Below are positions 13,210-13,350 of a DNA stretch of 13,350 bases, piece by piece (the first letter of the stretch is position 1; every line of letters begins with the position of its first letter). Source of the DNA: DATAAZ01 sp036259875 (lineage in GTDB: Bacteria; Actinomycetota; Thermoleophilia; Gaiellales; Gaiellaceae); contig DATAAZ010000010.1 of the NCBI GenBank assembly GCA_036259875.1, positions 1 through 13,350 on the forward strand, written 5' to 3'. The notes under the pieces are model-generated. The model was not told the DNA's origin and searched no databases. It was given only the letters and a program-made list of their open reading frames with translations. The position numbers and the translations under genes were made by a program.

Positions 13210-13350
13210 ATGATGCGGCACGTCGCCCCCCTTGCGTGCGTTGCGCTCCTCGGTTTCGGGGGCGGGGTGGCGCATGCCCAGGTGCCGACCCTTCCGGTGC
13301 CTCTTCCGCCGCCTCCGCCTCTCCCGATCCCACTTCCGCCACCTCCACTT
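13210..13350 (+). CDS. Secreted proline-rich protein, N-terminal part (runs off the window)
   Basis: The frame from ATG 13210 (or ATG 13213) is open to the right edge, 47 codons. It begins with a typical signal peptide: MMRHVAPLACVALLGFGGG, then VAHA, with likely cleavage after AHA. The mature part starts QVPTLPVP and becomes almost pure Pro/Leu (LPPPPPLPIPLPPPPL). Such proline-rich stretches form extended spacers in surface or wall-spanning proteins; the functional domain, if any, lies outside. The signal peptide and the abrupt change to Pro codons make this a real gene start rather than random open frame. The upstream ribosome site is weak. It is divergent from the dnaJ-like gene. The function cannot be named. 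Confidence 0.6.
   Translation, partial: MMRHVAPLACVALLGFGGGVAHAQVPTLPVPLPPPPPLPIPLPPPPL

Noticed and set aside
1..13350. RNA genes, CRISPR arrays, insertion sequences or attachment sites
   Set aside because: I looked for tRNA-like cloverleaf ends, regularly spaced repeats, transposase motifs and terminal inverted repeats and found nothing convincing. There is no intergenic gap above about 120 bases.

Overview
This is a very GC-rich bacterial window with dense coding, short intergenic gaps, many GTG starts and at least two probable CTG starts. The protein set (a UdgX-type uracil-DNA glycosylase, a PaaX regulator, DUF3303, a TrpB2-type tryptophan synthase, caspase-fold proteases) and the promoter style suggest a high-GC actinobacterium, perhaps a soil Thermoleophilia lineage. 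That placement is inferred from overall character, not from a marker gene. I see no rRNA, tRNA, CRISPR array, insertion sequence or phage gene.

Left part (1-4757), metabolic and housekeeping genes. The 3' end of a PaaI-like hotdog thioesterase overlaps a paaX-type regulator, which overlaps tail to tail with a DUF3303 gene. That gene lies downstream of trpB2 on the minus strand. Divergent from trpB2 is a glyoxalase-fold (VOC) gene, coupled to a YdeI-like gene that has no ATG, GTG or TTG start near its proper N terminus and appears to use CTG. A minus-strand AlkZ-like winged-helix gene follows; it carries a one-base frameshift just before its catalytic-type QAQ motif.

Centre (4775-10644), the most interesting part. 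Three plus-strand genes form a tight operon: a metacaspase-like protease (His84/Cys136) with a strong ribosome binding site in front of a CTG start, an LCAT-like serine lipase (Ser147/Asp309/His335) with a C-terminal beta domain, and an 841-residue second caspase-fold protein (His101/Cys153) with beta domains and a large helical repeat-like C-terminal region. Divergent from it is a cell-wall M15/extensin-like peptidase with an N-terminal membrane segment, an acidic linker and a peptidoglycan-binding domain. Both directions have recognisable promoters in the gap of about 119 bases. A protease-lipase-protease operon beside a wall hydrolase suggests an execution or conflict system (regulated cell death, defence or inter-bacterial antagonism), but this is inference; an envelope-remodelling role is also possible.

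Right part (10645-13350). A decayed SRPBCC/polyketide-cyclase gene (in-frame TGA plus apparent internal deletion) lies downstream of a SAM methyltransferase gene that appears to be transcribed leaderlessly from a textbook promoter. Divergent from it is udgX, with the KRRIH loop that lets this family trap uracil-DNA covalently. Converging on udgX is a DnaJ-like zinc-finger protein with an unusual C-terminal membrane anchor. The window ends in the start of a secreted proline-rich protein.

Three genes (AlkZ-like, M15/extensin-like, SRPBCC) carry disruptions. The first two look like small indels that could be sequencing or assembly errors; the third looks like real decay.
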